DNA of 64,000 nt from Apostichopus japonicus (GCF_037975245.1 NC_092566.1:2358001-2422000), one strand, 5' to 3'. Shown: positions 49,468-62,319, counted from the stretch's first letter. Notes: a model not told the origin generated them from the sequence alone. A program made the numbers and translations.

Positions 49468-50490
49468 ATCATTGGTATTAGCAGTTACTGAAGACGATAA
49501 TATAACAGTTTGTCAGAGAATTTTATCTTGTAGGTCTACCTTGTCTTTATTAATGTGAAACACTAACTTTAGGAAGGGTGTAAATTTGGAAATAAGATGT
49601 ATTCTATATATATTTAAATACTATATTTATTACCATTATATTTATTGTGTAAAATATTACCCTCTGAGAGGATGTTTAAAAATCTAGTGAGAACATATTC
49701 TAGTGATATTCTATAACAGCTTCAATTTTTCGTAAAAGTGGAATGTTCTAAGAAATGTTTTGTATTTTATGTTAATGCAAGTTGCCAGATGGCCATTTTA
49801 AGTTAGGTCAATTTTGCTATGCAGGCTGCAATGACAAGCTCATGCTCACTTGCAGTATACATCAGCATTAAAGATATAGGAGTCTCAATTTTAAATTTAA
49901 ATTAAAGGAAGGTGCAATATATCATAGTCCTGGTTGTCATGGTACTGAAAGCTCAAAATCAACTTCATTCTGGTTTGATATGTTGGAAGGACCGCATGAC
50001 TTTTTTTTTCAAGTTTCTTCAGAGATATTAATGATACAGAGATTTGTGCATGGCTATAGCTATGATGTTGTTTCTCAGTATGCTAAGTTGCCATTCATAG
50101 TTTTTAGATATTTAAATTCTTGTTTATTCATTTCAGGTTTAGAGTTGTTTCTCTCCTTTTATAAGTTGTCTTGTTTAATGTAAAATGAAAATTTTTGTAT
50201 TTTACCCACTAAAATAATAATTATTTTTGGGGTTGTGTTCTATTTTGAACATGAATTTTGATGATTTATTTCATTCCTATTTGAGTGTTATAAAAAAATG
50301 CAATGTTTTTGAAGTTCACTTACTATTTTCCAATCCTCTTAACTTGCCATTAACAGAAGGCCTGAAATGTTGTTCATACAAAGAGCAACGAGCCATATTT
50401 TCATAGAAATCTGTGTAATTTGAATCAAAACCTCTAATGAACTTTCTGACATTTAAGGGATTTTTCACTCTACCTACATATTAAGAAGCA

Positions 50491-50496
50491 AATAAA
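50491..50496 (+). terminator. poly(A) signal of the forkhead-like gene
   Basis: AATAAA about 1 kb after the stop codon at 49467, followed by T/G-rich sequence. This gives a 3' UTR of roughly 1.04 kb. Confidence 0.6.
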
Positions 50497-50599
50497 ATTT
50501 TACATACTGTACCTTGTTTTTATCTGTATTTTGCAAACTGTCTTGCCTCTTTCTGATGCACAGGTTTGTTTACAGTGGCACATTTCCTGTCTTGTGAAT

Positions 50600-50628
50600 A
50601 CATATATATATATGTTTATATATATGTT

Positions 50629-50661
<33 letters not shown>

Positions 50662-50664
50662 ATA
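50600..50664 (+). repeat. (TA)n microsatellite
   Basis: TA/TGTTTATA-type repeat just after the forkhead-like gene. Confidence 0.9.
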
Positions 50665-50669
50665 CTGTA

Positions 50670-52239
50670 ATAAACATAGTAAATAAACCAGAACAGTGTG
50701 AGAAAATATATATTTGATCCTCAAACAATGATTGTACTTCTTGACATCTCCTTTTGATTCTCTGAAGGCAACAGCTAAGGTTCTTAACTTTTATCAACCT
50801 GTCGAAAAGGCTCTGAAGATTCTATAGAGGATGTTACTCGCATCATTGAGCTGTTTGCGGGGGGAAATGTGAAAGCTGTGTGTCGACAGTTACCATACTT
50901 GAAATAATCAGTAATCACGTAACTCTATCAAAGTGAGGGCGTTATTTTTATATGAAATTTTCGTGCTCTCATGATGTTTGCACTACTAAGAACGAGCGAA
51001 AGCATGACACTGTCTATTCAATCGTCTTCGGTATCATTCAACATCTGGAACGATGTGATGTTTGTTGTTGTTTTTCACACCAAAATAAAATTGGTCTTTG
51101 GTGAGGTACTGTTCAGTATTATCATGCCCTTCATAGATGTTTAACAGTGAACTCGTTTTGTTCAAGTTAACAGTGTGGTGTCTACGTTGTAACGTCCATT
51201 TATTTACACGTTGCATAGAAAACGTACGCCTTGCATATAAGTGCATTGGAAGCACCCCCTCCCCACAAGTGACTTCAATCAACCGGTATTCACATGAGAT
51301 CGTACAAATTACCAAAAATAGAAAGTGTGACTAATTACTAATTAGCCTACTTGGTTTATGTGTCAATGTTGTTTTTGAACATACATGTTTCAAACTCACT
51401 CAAAGGTATGTGCAGTGAAAACAATGCCATCACAGTTCCACAAGGCGTATATGTCTATAACCGGTTCACGGTACTGTCTTTAAACAAGGTCCGCTTTGTT
51501 CGAGGGGTCCAAGGCACAGCTAATTAAAGTTGCGGCGCCGACTGATTCTTGGTCGCGAAAGATGATAGTTTCGTTTCAAGGCCCCTGAGCTTCCGTCGCC
51601 GGTTCAAGGCACACTAGAATCGGCCCGGGTACAAATGTATGCCTATGTGCATGATATACCACCTCCAACTATAATAATTTCCGAGCCTATTCGATTATTA
51701 ACTTTCACCGAGATAGACCAAATTTAATGCTGTTCATCTTTTATATTTTTCCATCTCTAGTTATGGTTTGCGTCACATTTTCAGATCACGAGCGGCATTC
51801 TACCATAAATGTTTTGGATACCTTCCTTTCTTGACTGGCGACTACCATACTTTAAACCTACTGATCAGAGTTCAACTGTAGAAAACACTACACCTTACCC
51901 TTCTTACATATATATTGAATTCATAACAAGGAGAAAAGGAACTTTTGTGGGGGACAATGGTTTTAAAACTTCAAGCTAAGTCAAGTGAATGGTTTCTTTC
52001 AAATGTTGCTTGAGCCGCATGACGTGTTCTGTTTATTCAAAACTGTTAACTACACGTGGGTTAGTGTGAATGGGTGTATTTTGTATTCATTAGTACCCGC
52101 ACGTACCTCTCCGCTTTATATTGTAATAACAATTCCACGAACAAGTTTGTCCTCAATAGTACTGTGTAGTTTGGCCCTTAGAAGAGTGTGGCGTATTATC
52201 AGTTTCACGCGACAGGAACAAGCAAAAGCTCTAAAAAAC
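50670..52239 (+). other. intergenic region and putative LRPAP1 promoter
   Basis: It includes a CpG-richer patch at about 51480-51640 (GCGGCGCCGAC, GTCGCCGG), about 600-750 bp before the LRPAP1 ATG. No TATA box at a sensible distance or other gene was recognised. Confidence 0.45.
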
Positions 52240-52410
52240 ATGTCAAAATCAATCATCGTGATATTCTTGGTTGCTTCAACCTTTGTATTGCTCTGCAGCT
52301 GTGGGGACAAATTCGACAAAGATGATAATCGAGTTGACAAAGGGCCAGAAAGGATCGAACCAAAGTTTAGACACAAGCAAGTGAACAAAGTTTGGGAAAA
52401 GGCCTTACGA
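52240..52410 (+). CDS. LRPAP1: LRPAP1 exon 1
   Basis: ATG TCA AAA ... CGA|gtaagt, 57 codons. It encodes the signal peptide and the start of domain 1 (FRHKQVNKVWEKALR). Confidence 0.93.
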
Positions 52411-55400
52411 GTAAGTTGCAATAGGAATTACAGTAACAACTTGCAAAACTGTGCAAACAGTATGTAGCATAATGTAAAACGTCAACCTTAGTTTGAGACG
52501 CTAGGCCAGTGCACCAACACTACGGTTTATTGCATCCTAGTTAGTAGGCCTAATTTTAGCCATACCACTAGTAGTAGTATTTAGTATGTCCTGTGCAATC
52601 ATATTAGTGATAACAAGAGTTAGCCAGTGCCAACCTTGCCATGGACCAATTGCAGGTTTTCTATGTCAGTTAACCCAATGTGTGATTGTCGCTTCAGTCA
52701 ATGTATCAGGGTTTTAGTCAATACATGTGTGGACTTGTTTCAACTGGTGTTTTGGTGGTTGTAGTCCTTGTACTTAAAAGGGTTTCAGTAAATTAAGTAC
52801 TGCTTTCAGTTGTGGTTTAGGTACTATTCATATGACAAGCCATGCAATACGTATATGGGCATGCAGGCAGCTTCTGTAATAGTTCTGTGCATTACCTTGA
52901 ATTTATCTCCCAAATGGTCATGTTAAAGAAGCTAAGCTGAAAAGGATAGCCAACAAGTACTGTATGAGTACCTGAGCTGAGGAAAGTTGATTCGGCCAAA
53001 CTGATAAGGACACTGATCATGCTCAGAGGCCACAGCCCGCAGTATCATTGTGCAAATAGATGAGAGTATGTTTCCACAATTGTAAAACAAAGGGTGTGTG
53101 CCAAGGGAAACCAGATAAAAATTAGTCTTCAATATGGTCAGATTAGGCAGTGAAATACGCTCAGACCAGTCCTGACATGCATGCTGCCATCACTCAACAG
53201 CTGGGAGTCATCCACCAAACCACAAATTGCTCTTTATCAAACCTCTGTAGATCCACAGACTAGCTTCTGTACTCAAGATATTGAAAACTACTGGGCTATT
53301 AACCCTTATATTTGGCAATCCATGATGGGATGGAACGGATATCACCTGCCCAGGAACCCAGGCGAACAGATGTGGTGCCAACAATACAGCTATGATACCT
53401 TCGAAAGTATATACCCACACTCACAGCAGCTGCAACATTTTTCATAATAATTTCTATGCATACAACGTTAGATCGCCATTATTTACTTTTTTCTATGTGG
53501 AAAGGGTATATAGTTCCATCTATTCAAGTTGGCAATCTACCATGCATTTCTGACAATAGTTTTTGGGACTTTGTAATTATACTTAACTTCAAAACAGAAT
53601 GGCAGGAAGGTGTTAGGAAAATGTAGAAACAGGAAATTGGAATAGTTGAAATATTCGACCCTCATGGTTCGGGTGTTAATTATCTTAATTTCCCCATATA
53701 TTATACAATATATTGTAACAATACTGTTTTTGTTTCTTTGTTATGTGCTGTTCAAATGTACAAAAACAATATGCTACCAATCCAGTGCTAAACATATCAC
53801 CATACTTTCCAAAACTACTTACAATTAAAACAAGTAGACACTTGACATACAGTATGTAGGCCTACTAGGAAACCTTTCAAATACCTGTCACAATTTTTAA
53901 CTGATAAGGGGTGATCATACAGGAGGAGGTAGGAGGGTTAAAGTCCAAGGAAGGTACTGGAGATATCCATGGGATCTGCTACTTTAACATAAGAACAATG
54001 CATATTTAATCCACCAATTGACAATAATTTCTCACGATAATTTAATCATGAAAATTATGTGAAATATTATTTGAAATTCAGCACACTATGAACATATCAG
54101 ATCTAATAAAACGGTAAATTATGTTCATGTACTTTTTTTTTCCATCGCGTTCTCACCTGCCTAAGTTGCCGTCTGTAAGCACAGTTTTCAAGGTTTTATG
54201 GACTGTCCATACTGTACCTGTTGCTGAGATATATGTTAAGTGTTTCCTATACTTACACAGCAGTTTGTGGACAAGGCATATATCATATGCTTTTCTTTCA
54301 TTATGAATAGTAAAGCATGTTTATACAAATATTTACAAAAGGATAGTGTTGGGCAATCCTCTTGGATACCACTTGACAATGCCACATGTGGGTCATTCTA
54401 TATGTAAGGATAGTTTGTGAACTTTTTCAATGTGCTGTGCATATAGTCTTGCTTTGACTAGTATTAATTCCATAGTTTCCCCTGTATGAGTACTGCATGG
54501 TCCTACATCGCTTTACTATCATAGAAGCCTTTATGAATATTACCATGCTTTTCATAAGTGATACTGTAAATGTTTAGATTAATTTTTATTCTTTTGTTTC
54601 CACAGAAAAATCTGAACCAGAATAAACTAGAAGATTTCAGGAAACAACTGAAAAAAATAGATGAAAAGTATTTGCAGAATAAGAAAGACATGCAGTCTTC
54701 AGATACACCAACAGAGCAATTTAAACAACAAGAGAAGATAATAGATGGACACTTACAAGGTAAACAGAGGTTATTAAAAAAAATATTCAAGATTTAGTAA
54801 TTATGAATTAGGTCATTGCAGGGAATGCCTAACCTCTCCCCAACCCCACTCTACCCCAACTAACTCTCAGTAGGTTCCAGCTGGGATTGCAAAACCTCTC
54901 CCACACCCCACCCTACCCCAACCAACTCCTCCTCTCAATAGGTTCCAGCTCGGAATGTCTAACCTCTCCCCCACCCCACCGACTTCTCCCCCTCTCAGTA
55001 GGTTCCAAGATCAACATATAAGTTGAAATTGATATAAAGCTTCCTCTGATTCTGCACACAATGTTGTCGTTCAGCCAAGAGCTGATTTTAATCTGGCATC
55101 TGGTCGTCGTAAAACCAACCAGAAAGCTTCTTTGAGGTATTTTCAATTGTGTCCACTATATAAGTGAGTTTAAGCTATGAGCATCTGTGACAGTGCATCC
55201 AAGTCTCCAAAATGAAAATATATTGGAATCATACCTGAGATTCTTCTCGTAATTATCACAGACGAGATCTTTTTGAACATAAGTAGCCAGGAATTTGCCA
55301 AGGGAAGAGCGAAACTGTAGATTTGGCATTGCAAACTATCTAAGCGTAGCGCCACGATGTTGACGCGAAGCGTACAAGAAAGTTTTGGCTGAAAATGCCT

Positions 55401-58400
55401 CCCAGATCGCCGGAAATGGCACTTCCCAGGCCTTGCAAGTTGCATCTTAGCATTTCCTCTTTTGAAAGTACTAGGGATATCATAAAAACATTAAAAAAAA
55501 TTTTTAAAAATATGCTCAAGGGGGGACAGCTGCCCCCTTCCCCCCCCCTTGGCTACGTGCCTGAGCACATATGTTTATTGTTACAATGCAATTCAAAATC
55601 TTTGAAGAACTGTAAACAGGATAGCTGCTGTATCTACGGTAATGTCGGGACCAGTATGACAACACCCTCTACAAAAATGCTAACTACATTGTTGTCTGCC
55701 AAATAAGAAATGATCAGATCAGTACACAGTGTTGCCCACCTGTCAACATTTCAGAATGTCAACTACTATTTTGTAACTTATCAACACAAAGTTCATACGA
55801 ATTGATTAAATGCTGTTTAAGTACCATATAATAAAGGAATCCTTTTTTACTGTGTGAGCCTACTCTGTTCTCATCTTCAGATGCCATGGTTAGGTTTGGT
55901 ATCGTACCATCGAAAGACGGCTTCTTTGCAGACAAAGGACAAGTGTTCCGTGACAGGAGAGTCAACGACTTGTGGGCTTCTGCTCTTAACAGTAAGTATA
56001 CTACATCTTTCCTCGCAATTCACTATAGTGAGCTTTCTGTAGTTTCTCTGGTCCCTTTGAGTTCTGTTCTTTGCTCTGTTTTGTTCTGTTGTGAAAAACA
56101 TCTAGTTGGTTCTTTGAATGGTAGATTTGGGAGGAAGTGGGCGGTGCCCGTGAAGTGGGGGCGCAGTGCTAAAACGTTATAATCGTGTCGTTTAGGTAGA
56201 TGGGAAAGTAGTTGATGGTGAAGACAGGTAAGTATGGTCACTCATAAGTCCCCAATCCAGTCAGTTTTGGGGGTTTCTGCTCTGTTTGGCCTGTTTCTTT
56301 TAATATTCTGTGCAATACTTTCAAACTGTAATAGTGTCACCAATCTTGTCCTTCACTGCACATAAAACACCAGTAGTTTCTATATTACATCTTTGTCTCT
56401 CTCTCTCTCTCCTTCTCTCTCTTCCAGATGGTCAGTTTTCTGACGATGAATTGGAAATTTTAAAGAAAGATCTCCTTGCACACCAGGTAAAGGTTGAAGA
56501 GTTTCAGGCTGCCATTAAGGACCACAAACAACCAAGTGAGTTTGAACTACTAACAGTCAGGATGTCTTTCTCTCTGCAAACCAGAGGAAAAGGCAAAACA
56601 ATTTTTGCCATCAAAAAAATGAAAAAATGCTGTGCCAATTGGTTCTCGTTACCACAAAAGCACAGCTTAAAAACCGTGCATGCTGAACAGCCCACCCCTC
56701 CCTCCCCCAAGTTTTAACAAGTTCAATTATCAGTGTGAGGTAAGGCTTAAAAAGGTATACTTTTTTACATCCATTGACCTTGCAAGCCTATGCCAAAACA
56801 TGTCAGTTTGAGCAAGTTTATTGTTGAGTGTAGCAGCATTTTAATATTACTCAAACCACCAAAAATTTATGAATGTTTTAATTTGTCAATTTGAAATATT
56901 GGAAAGGGAGCAAAGAAATAAATGTTTACAGACACAATATCTGAGAGTAATAAATAAATTGATTACTGCTGTAGCCCTGTTGTAGTTGTGTGTTATATGC
57001 AGTCATGTTAGCTAATACTACCAGCTAATTTGCATATTTTTTTTTTTTTTTAAATTGCCAAAATTTTAGTGCCAAATGAAAATGAAGTCGGTGCCGGTGA
57101 CAAAGACAAGGTAAACCCTATGGAGAGGAGGGCAGCAGACATAGACATGAAACTAAAGCACAGAGATCTGACCCAGGACTTCCAGCGTCTGGCAGTTAAG
57201 GTCATCCCCGATGAGGAGCGAGGAGGATTCAACGACCATAAAGTGGTACAACTCTGGCAGGAAGCTTTGAGAGCCGACTTTGATCCGGAGGAATTAGAAA
57301 AGCTTCGGGTATTGTAGCTTTTGTTTTTTGTTCTTCATGTGCTGACATTCCCCAGCATATTGTCCAAGATTGATTCAGAGTGATTCAGATTTGATGCCAA
57401 GTTTCAAATTACAGTTCCCGATTAACTTCACGTTTGCTCACAAAATAGCCATCAGACATTGTTCTTGTTTGTGAGAGAGTATACCCTTATATATGCCTGA
57501 CACTGTGTGTTTCTTAAGATACAACTGAGTTGGGACAATTTATTTCTGTGCTTAGCTTTCATGTTCTGCTTCAAAGCACTGGTACTGTCAATAATAGCAG
57601 TATGAATATCAGGTTTCTATCAAATAAAATTTAGGAATTGTTCGTACTGTCAGTACAAGTGCTTTGTAGTATGATAAAGGCAGCGAGTATGGAACAGTAT
57701 TAGCATTAGGGAATTGTGTCAACAATGACAAGGCAGTTTTTATGAATTATTCATAAGATGTAACCCAACTGAAACCTTGGTAGTTATTAAAACTCAAGAA
57801 CTCTTGTGAGAACACAAATTCATATGAAAGAAAGCTCAACTGAATGAATTTTTATTGGCTTCATAAGAAATAAAAACTCTGAAAATTGTTATTACTTAAT
57901 GTCTAAAAATGAATCCTTATTTAAGTTTTTCTTTATAGTGTTGGAAAATTGGAATACAGGATACATTCTGTATAGATTCCTTATGTAGGGTTTGTTCTGT
58001 GTACACATGTATGATGTAATGTGAATACAGGCTATACCAAAGCAGTGTCAAAGTCTTATCTGTTGACGTTATGTGACCTGCTACGGATAGGTGTGTCTCG
58101 GTGATTAATATTTAGCCAGATATTTCATTCCTAAACAGCAGGAATGACTATTTACCAAGTGTTAATGTTGATTTGCTCACATAGTAGCTTCGAATGTTAG
58201 TACAGTAAACAGAGGTAAGATTATGGCACACTGTGACGTAGATATGTGTCTTACCCTGAAAGGCTTTACTTCATGATAGAAATTTTGTTTTGTTTTATTG
58301 GTTCAAATCCTTGCTAACACCGCTCTGTTTCTCAATCCCATACTTTGCAGCAAGAGTTGAAAGAATTTGAAAAGGAGATAGAAAATAATGACGAACTTCA

Positions 58401-59467
58401 CAAGAAAGTCTTACATGCTGAGAAAGATCACTTGACTTCAAAGAATAAGAGCAATTTGAAGGACCCTGAAGCCATGAAAGAGAAGCGAGGAATCTTAGCA
58501 TCTGCTCGAGAGGAATTACAGACAGTGAGCAAAAAGGTAAAATGTTAAACTCTCGGAATCACTCATAAATTATTTGTGTAGTTTTAGTGTGGACTTGAGT
58601 TACAGTTACACAAGCCTAGTACTTACCAACCAGCTGAGGAGTCAGTTTATAATTTAAAGATCACTGGTATTGTTCCCAAATATGCTAGAAAGTCAAAATA
58701 ATGGTCACCCATGCTGAAACTTCACCAAGTATTTAAGTGCAACTCTCAAAGCATTCCCCCCCCCCCCCCCCCACCAGAAGACATTTAATTTGTTGATTGA
58801 ACCAGGTAAAAGTTATGAATAATTAAAAGAACCTTTAAGATAGTAATTTTGAAATATTGTAGCAACTTTTTGCCTGCTAAAGTGATATTTCTGTGAAAAT
58901 TTGGGCAATATGCTATTATTTTTTGGGGGCACTGCAAACGAATAAAATAAACTGCATTAATCTTGTCTGATGAGAATCAGTAGTTCCAGAAAAAACTCAA
59001 CCTCAGGTAATTAGACTAATTTTCTAAGCTTACCTGACTAATCTGATGTTGATGTTGTGGAGTTTTGACACAGTTCACACTCCATGCTTTCCTTATCTGT
59101 CCAAGACGATTTTAAATGTATCATTGTTGGCACTAACTTATAACAAACTCAAATTCCAAAGTTGAGGGCGACCTCACCAGTACGCCCTTCCATACTGTTT
59201 ACATTTTTTCGGGTCAAATTGTTACAGCCCTCCCCCCACCCCCCCCCAAGCTCAATTTGGGCCCCTATGCCCATGAACACATTATTTCAGCAAACAGAAT
59301 AATGTAGTTTACACACATTGATAAAACTCTGTTGTCCTGTTCTTAGATTAACACAATATAAATTATAAAATGGCTTCCTTCTTCGTTTTCTTCCACTTTA
59401 GGTTACAAATTTGATGAGAAACTTTAAGGACAAGCTGGGAAAAGCTGGAAAGAAGAACGAACTTTAA
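52240..59467 (+). CDS. LRPAP1: LRPAP1 orthologue, receptor-associated protein (RAP), 7 exons, 344 aa
   Basis: RAP is an ER-resident chaperone that binds newly made LDL-receptor-family proteins, prevents early ligand binding, and releases them in the acidic Golgi. The exons are 52240-52410, 54606-54759, 55881-55991, 56428-56535, 57070-57308, 58351-58536 and 59402-59467. They join in phase to 1035 nt, close to the 357 residues of human RAP. Residues 1-22 are a signal peptide (SIIVIFLVASTFVLL core). Family segments include FRHKQVNKVWEKALR (domain 1 start), DLWASALN (domain 2) and FNDHKVVQLWQEALRADF (domain 3), all helical and rich in Lys/Glu. The C-terminus is KNEL, matching the HNEL-type retention signal. 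The frame is open upstream of 52240, but this Met directly precedes the signal peptide. Confidence 0.94.
53181..53447 (+). other. 88-codon open frame in LRPAP1 intron 1, unrecognised
   Basis: ATG to TAA on the same strand as the host gene. The product is rich in Trp, Tyr, Gln and Pro (e.g. YWAINPYIWQSMMGWNGY), which is more protein-like than its neighbours. It has no clear splice signals or Kozak context and no recognised family. It may be chance or a relic. Confidence 0.2.
54606..54759 (+). CDS. LRPAP1: LRPAP1 exon 2
   Basis: ttccacag|AAA AAT CTG ... CAA G|gtaaac. Helical, reads KLEDFRKQLKKIDEKYLQ, rest of domain 1. Confidence 0.93.
54821..55010 (+). repeat. C-rich minisatellite, 62-68 bp period, about three copies
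   Basis: AACCTCTCCC...CCCCAACC...CTCTCAGTAGGTTCCAGCT recurs with starts at about 54831, 54893 and 54961, in LRPAP1 intron 2. Confidence 0.8.
55881..55991 (+). CDS. LRPAP1: LRPAP1 exon 3
   Basis: cttcag|AT GCC ATG ... AAC A|gtaagt, reads VRFGIVPSKDGFFADKG and RRVNDLWASALN, start of domain 2. Confidence 0.93.
56428..56535 (+). CDS. LRPAP1: LRPAP1 exon 4
   Basis: ttccag|AT GGT CAG ... CCA A|gtgagt, reads GQFSDDELEILKKDLLAHQ, domain 2 helices. A CT-dinucleotide run forms the acceptor tract. Confidence 0.93.
57070..57308 (+). CDS. LRPAP1: LRPAP1 exon 5
   Basis: attttag|TG CCA AAT ... CGG|gtattg. It spans the acidic linker and the start of domain 3, with His residues in LKHRDL and FNDHKVV that fit the pH-sensing His positions known in RAP. 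Confidence 0.93.
58351..58536 (+). CDS. LRPAP1: LRPAP1 exon 6
   Basis: ttgcag|CAA GAG TTG ... AAG|gtaaaa, 62 codons, charged helices of domain 3 (QELKEFEKEIENNDELHKKV). Confidence 0.93.
59402..59467 (+). CDS. LRPAP1: LRPAP1 exon 7 and stop
   Basis: actttag|GTT ACA AAT ... CTT TAA, reads VTNLMRNFKDKLGKAGKK then NEL-stop. The final KNEL is the ER retention signal. Confidence 0.93.
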   Translation, partial: VTNLMRNFKDKLGKAGKKNEL

Positions 59468-59634
59468 CTTTTGTAGATTTATTAATGGTGTATTTTCCTC
59501 TGTCGTATTCTGTAGTCTCTGAAGCTGCCTGTAACACTTACTTCTGTTTATATGAAATGTATAAAGTTTAGAATGGCTTATATGGAACATGTAAAATAAC
59601 CAAGATCCATCCCAAAAATATCTTAATTTTAAGT

Positions 59635-59640
59635 AATAAA
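59635..59640 (+). terminator. candidate LRPAP1 poly(A) signal
   Basis: AATAAA 168 bp after the stop, followed within 30 bp by a T/G-rich stretch (TTGTTCACTTGTTTT). Other AATAAA motifs lie further on (e.g. near 60338). Confidence 0.5.
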
Positions 59641-61949
59641 TGTCAGGATTAATAGAATAATTGTTCACTTGTTTTCCAATCCGGTAATATAATTTTCGGG
59701 CTGATTTGTTTTATATCTTCGTTATGGAAACCACCCACATTAGTTTAATACTTGAAAGCCAAAATAATGTGCAGAAATAGTTTTTGTTATAGATTTGGCT
59801 TTGATACTTTGTGTGTGGTGTCGACTTAGTGACTTAGTCACTCTTTTTTATATATAATATCTTTTTCAAAGACAGATTTATTTTACACAGAAGATTTTTT
59901 TGTACTTTACTATCAAGGAGTGGCTGTGACATCTTTATTGTCTTCCAGTGGGACTATGGGAAGAGTGAACAGATTTGTAAGGGGGATGACAAACAAACAA
60001 GTCTATTGTTATTCTGCTCCCAGGCCTCTATTTACATTCAGTCCCTTTCTATATGAAAGATGCAGACTGACAGCAGGCTAAATATTGTTTGACAGAAATA
60101 AATAACAAAATAAAAACCATAAAATTCCCTTCCCATCAACTCTGAAAGATGGTACGACATAATTGAGTTTTTGCAAGGTTCCTCTAACATTTTTATTATT
60201 AAAATTTTTAATAGAATGTTAATTGGAGCTATTTATATCAAAGTGATTTTATAATATATCTTATGAGATATTGATGGTGCTATATTTTTCTTGTACCTGC
60301 TTTGTGGTTCATTCCTCTGAGGTGGATCTTTGTGCAAATAAAAACAAATGATCATAGGTTGGAAACCCTAAGTGAAGACTTGCTCCCTTTATCTGATGAT
60401 TAATAGTTGTATGATTAATGGTTGTATGTTCCTGATTAGTACAGTCCACAATTTTTTGCCTCACATCTTGCTGTATATAGGCCTTCACCAGGAGTGGAGA
60501 TTAACTGCAGCACCGAGACATTGAAAATATGTATTCTTATTTATCGATCACCTCTGCCAGTTGACACAGTCCAATCAATTTCAAAAGAAAGGTAAAATAT
60601 TGATATCATTCAGTGTTGTTTGTTAGTATCTTTATTTGTTTGTAGGGAAGATTGTCTGTTGAAGTACTTCAAAAATCATTTTTGTACATAAAACTATTCA
60701 GTAAAAATTTAAGTCAAATTGTGAATTTTGCTAGAAGTAAGCACATGTTGTCCTGTAAATGGGGCCATACTGGAATGTATGCAAGAAAGTCGATCAATGA
60801 TTTCCCACAAAGGTGTTATTTTTTATACTTTGTCAGTAAGTACATATATCGTACACAATTTGTCCTTCCGTTGTATTTTGTAGATATAGGACTGGTTCAA
60901 CTTGGTGGTTTGAAGAAGAAATACTTCTGAAAGGATAGAGAAAAACTAAATGGCAATGTAACCCATACTTTGTGCAAAGTTTTGTAGTGGATATCCAATT
61001 CAACAATGTCTACCTAGAATAAGCTATACCACCTTAAATTGTTTGTTTCTTTTAATCAAAATGGAGCAGTCACCCAAAAACTTTTCTATATTCAAAACAA
61101 TCACGTGCAAAAGAAGCAAATCCGAAATTTTTCATGAAATATTCCAGACATTTGCCTTCCTTATTTGAAATGAGACTCAACTAGCAGTATGGATTATCTA
61201 CTAAAATCAAACCATAAACTAGTTTGAAGACGTCAATTGAAATTTCTAAATGGATAAACAAGATGTGATAACTATTGTGATCTTGACATTGATGAGGCTT
61301 TCTGTCAGATACGACAGTATGAAGCTGAAAACCTCTACGAAATATTGTACTTTGAGGCTGAATTTAAAATGCTTACAATCAGAGCATTGCTAATAAAACA
61401 CCATTGCTCACAAGTCAATACCATATTATTTTATCTACATCTTATCTATGATAGCAGGAAACATTTGCCTGATGTCACTGCTGTACAGTCCATTTCTGTG
61501 ATAAGCACCATAAGGAATGTTTGATTCAAATAGCTGTGTCATTTTGTTATAGAAACAATTATTTTTTTTAAAATATGCATGAAGAGAATTGTTGTTCCTA
61601 CTCTGGGTTTAAGGAAGGTTGGTGGACATTATGATATTGGTCCTTTTCCAACACTTTCATAAGGTCAAGTGATTATGGAGTATATTTGTTCCCCCCCCCC
61701 CCCCTCAACAGTGAATCTGGTGCTACTACTACTGCTGTCAGTCAAATGTATGTGCATCTTCTCTCTGTTCATGAATGACACCTTCGTTGGTGTATAATAT
61801 CATGGAACCGATTGGTTCAGATTTCAGGGCTGTAAAATTAAAGACAGGATGTGTGCAAGCTTAGAGTAACAAGTATCACTATTATCCAACAAATGTTGTC
61901 TGTTTACCCAAAGAGGTTTGTTTTAACTCTCACAATGCTTAAATAGTGT
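59641..61949 (+). other. LRPAP1 downstream sequence, no gene recognised
   Basis: AT-rich sequence with a poly-C run at 61690-61704. The 92-codon open frame at 60652-60930 shows no recognised family or splice context. Confidence 0.5.
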
Positions 61950-62319
61950 TTAAAGGCATTGAAGACTCGCCCCAAACCATGTGCGGCCATCTGCAAAAGT
62001 TAACTCTCTGTTGCTTGCAAGTGACGTTTTGTTTGTGTCGCTACAAAATGCAGACAGTAATGTAATGTGATACCTTAATTGTTATCATAAGCTGGACCTG
62101 AGATGTCCATCGCTGTATGGTTTGTATAATGTGCTGTGGGTATTGACCGCAGCTGTATGTACTGACTGTACACTAGTGTCTAATTACCCACAGTAGCAAG
62201 CTGTGTGTATTTTCTGGGATCGATGGTGATGTTTAACACTTCTGTTACACCTCATTCGAAACCAGGTCAAATAACCAGCACTAGACGTTTCTTTTTGCAC
62301 GAGTCTTCACACCCTTTAA
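61950..62319. mobile_element. TTAA-flanked MITE, copy 2
   Basis: A 370-bp copy of the element at 16335, in the same orientation. TTAA is at both ends, with inverted termini AGGCATTGAAGACTCGC and AGGGTGTGAAGACTCG. It differs from copy 1 by scattered substitutions and short indels, so both are old insertions. Confidence 0.85.

Noticed and set aside
51985-52239. Upstream extension of the LRPAP1 reading frame
   Set aside because: The frame is open, but the Met at 52240 is followed at once by a good signal peptide, and RAP length fits without the extension.
52116-52421. 101-codon minus-strand frame
   Set aside because: Antisense shadow of LRPAP1 exon 1.
61690-61704. Poly-C runs (also 4627, 24919, 58755) as regulatory G-quadruplexes
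   Set aside because: Single homopolymer runs scattered through introns, with no spacing pattern or gene context to support a role.
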